Both the position numbers and the translations under genes were made by a program. From an uncultured Planctomycetaceae bacterium (GTDB lineage Bacteria > Planctomycetota > Planctomycetia > Pirellulales > Pirellulaceae), in contig CALBTA010000511.1 of NCBI GenBank assembly GCA_937967755.1, positions 1 through 5,918 on the forward strand: a stretch of 5,918 bases of DNA. The letters are read 5' to 3'. Positions 5,644 through 5,918 of the stretch are shown here, piece after piece (positions within the stretch are counted from its first letter, which is position 1; each line of letters begins with the position of its first letter). The notes beneath the pieces are model-generated. The model was given only the letters and a program-made list of their open reading frames with translations. It searched no databases and was not told where the DNA came from.

Positions 5644-5665
5644 GAACAATTGTCCTCAATTGTTC
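5644..5665. promoter_or_regulatory. Operator-like palindrome 1 (GAACAATTG, 4-base spacer, CAATTGTTC)
   Basis: Perfect nine-base arms, GAACAATTG (5644-5652) and CAATTGTTC (5657-5665), around TCCT. The AT-rich, symmetric form fits a dimeric repressor or activator site better than the GC-rich dispersed hairpins elsewhere in the window. It lies 23 bases upstream of the candidate -35 box of the HEAT-propeller gene. The binding protein is unknown. Confidence 0.55.
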
Positions 5666-5686
5666 TTGGTTACGTGAGAATTTGCA

Positions 5687-5708
5687 GAACAATTGCCCTC
5701 AATGGTTC
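5687..5708. promoter_or_regulatory. Operator-like palindrome 2 (GAACAATTG, 4-base spacer, CAATGGTTC)
   Basis: Second copy of the site at 5644-5665, with spacer CCCT and one arm mismatch (G in place of T at 5704 or its neighbour). Together with flanks, 5643-5673 and 5686-5716 match at 26 of 31 positions in the same orientation. The offset of 43 bases is close to four helical turns, which would place two bound dimers on one face of the DNA. Confidence 0.55.
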
Positions 5709-5743
5709 CCTGTTACAAATCAATTCAGACCGAATTTCGAGCC

Positions 5744-5758
5744 CGTCGCGGAGCGACG
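5744..5758. repeat. Small palindrome (CGTCGC, GGA, GCGACG)
   Basis: Perfect six-base arms around a three-base centre. It sits 11 bases before the palindrome at 5770-5789, and the two together resemble compact intergenic hairpin text seen in planctomycetes (from memory, not searched). Confidence 0.4.
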
Positions 5759-5769
5759 CACGGTGAAAG

Positions 5770-5789
5770 CCTGGGACTTCAGTCCCAGG
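5770..5789. repeat. Compact palindrome (CCTGGGACT / AGTCCCAGG)
   Basis: Perfect nine-base arms at 5770-5778 and 5781-5789 separated by two bases. Too tight for an RNA hairpin with all nine pairs, but one with seven or eight pairs would form. It has no T-run, so it is not a standard terminator. It is likely a member of a dispersed palindromic family (inference). Confidence 0.6.
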
Positions 5790-5918
5790 TAAAGCTGCCC
5801 ACTTTTTCACCTCTGGCATCCCGCCCTGCCGCTAGACAGCGCAATTTTTCATCACCCCCGTTGAAAAAACAAACCTCGAAATTCCCGCAAGAAAAGTGTA
5901 CCACTCGCTTGACAGAGG

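Larger units (their letters stand above)
5503..5918. other. Gene-free right end: promoter region and palindromes
   Basis: About 416 bases with no convincing coding region on either strand. Going outward from the HEAT-propeller start it holds a purine-rich ribosome site (5507-5516), a candidate minus-strand promoter (5593-5621), two operator-like palindromes (5644-5665 and 5687-5708), and two compact palindromes (5744-5758 and 5770-5789). Beyond 5790 I see only AT-richer sequence with a weak seven-base inverted repeat (5845-5868) and an isolated TTGACA at 5909-5914 whose partner, if any, would lie outside the window. Confidence 0.65.

Noticed and set aside
5503..5649. N-terminal extension of the HEAT-propeller gene to the ATG at 5649
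   Set aside because: No Shine-Dalgarno sequence there, it would put 49 residues before a classic signal peptide, and it would cover the candidate promoter; the ATG at 5502 has a strong ribosome site.
4102..5766. 554-codon open frame on the plus strand opposite the HEAT-propeller gene
   Set aside because: Antisense shadow: arginine-, glutamine- and valine-rich repeats mirror the propeller repeats on the other strand, and it crosses the promoter region and operator-like palindromes.
5845..5868. TTTTTCA / TGAAAAA inverted repeat with a 10-base loop
   Set aside because: Seven A/T-dominated pairs with a long loop are expected by chance, and no gene ends nearby to suggest a terminator.
5909..5914. 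TTGACA as a -35 box of a plus-strand promoter
   Set aside because: The window ends four bases later, so no -10 box or gene can be seen.

Overview
The window looks like a chromosomal piece of a GC-rich planctomycete, probably of the Pirellulales. This is inferred from protein style and not from a marker gene. The clues are a ParA with the TRIRRNIRLAEAPSHGQS-type C-terminus, an exported HEAT-repeat protein ending in the planctomycete-like FGF...KR..VV.QW..W block joined to a PQQ-like propeller, many exported repeat proteins, and intergenic gaps filled with dispersed hairpin elements.

Layout. On the left, two minus-strand genes form an apparent operon: nagB (glucosamine-6-phosphate deaminase, GTG start, 426-1226), followed after 22 bases by an exported TolB/WD40-like propeller protein that runs off the left edge (1-403). 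A gene-free divergent gap (1227-1607) with three inverted repeats separates nagB from a plus-strand soj/parA-type ATPase (1608-2432) with no parB in view. The convergent gap behind parA is almost exactly filled by a 70-base hairpin. Then come two minus-strand genes for exported scaffold proteins. The downstream one is an all-ankyrin-repeat protein (2506-3744). The upstream one is a HEAT-repeat plus six-bladed propeller protein (3853-5502). A second 70-base copy of the same hairpin lies between them, so the ankyrin gene is bracketed by the two copies. The right end (5503-5918) has no gene. It holds a candidate promoter, a pair of operator-like palindromes 43 bases apart and further small palindromes.

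The two most notable observations are as follows. First, the HEAT-propeller gene is cut by an in-frame amber codon at 5326-5328, just after its signal peptide and a short stretch of mature protein, while the same frame stays convincingly coding on both sides. Second, the paired 70-base hairpins flank the ankyrin gene and show a compensatory base-pair change between copies. NagB acts in cytoplasmic amino-sugar catabolism. The three exported proteins are likely periplasmic or envelope proteins. No functional link between the groups can be shown from this sequence, and I found no defence system, CRISPR array, transposase, tRNA or rRNA.
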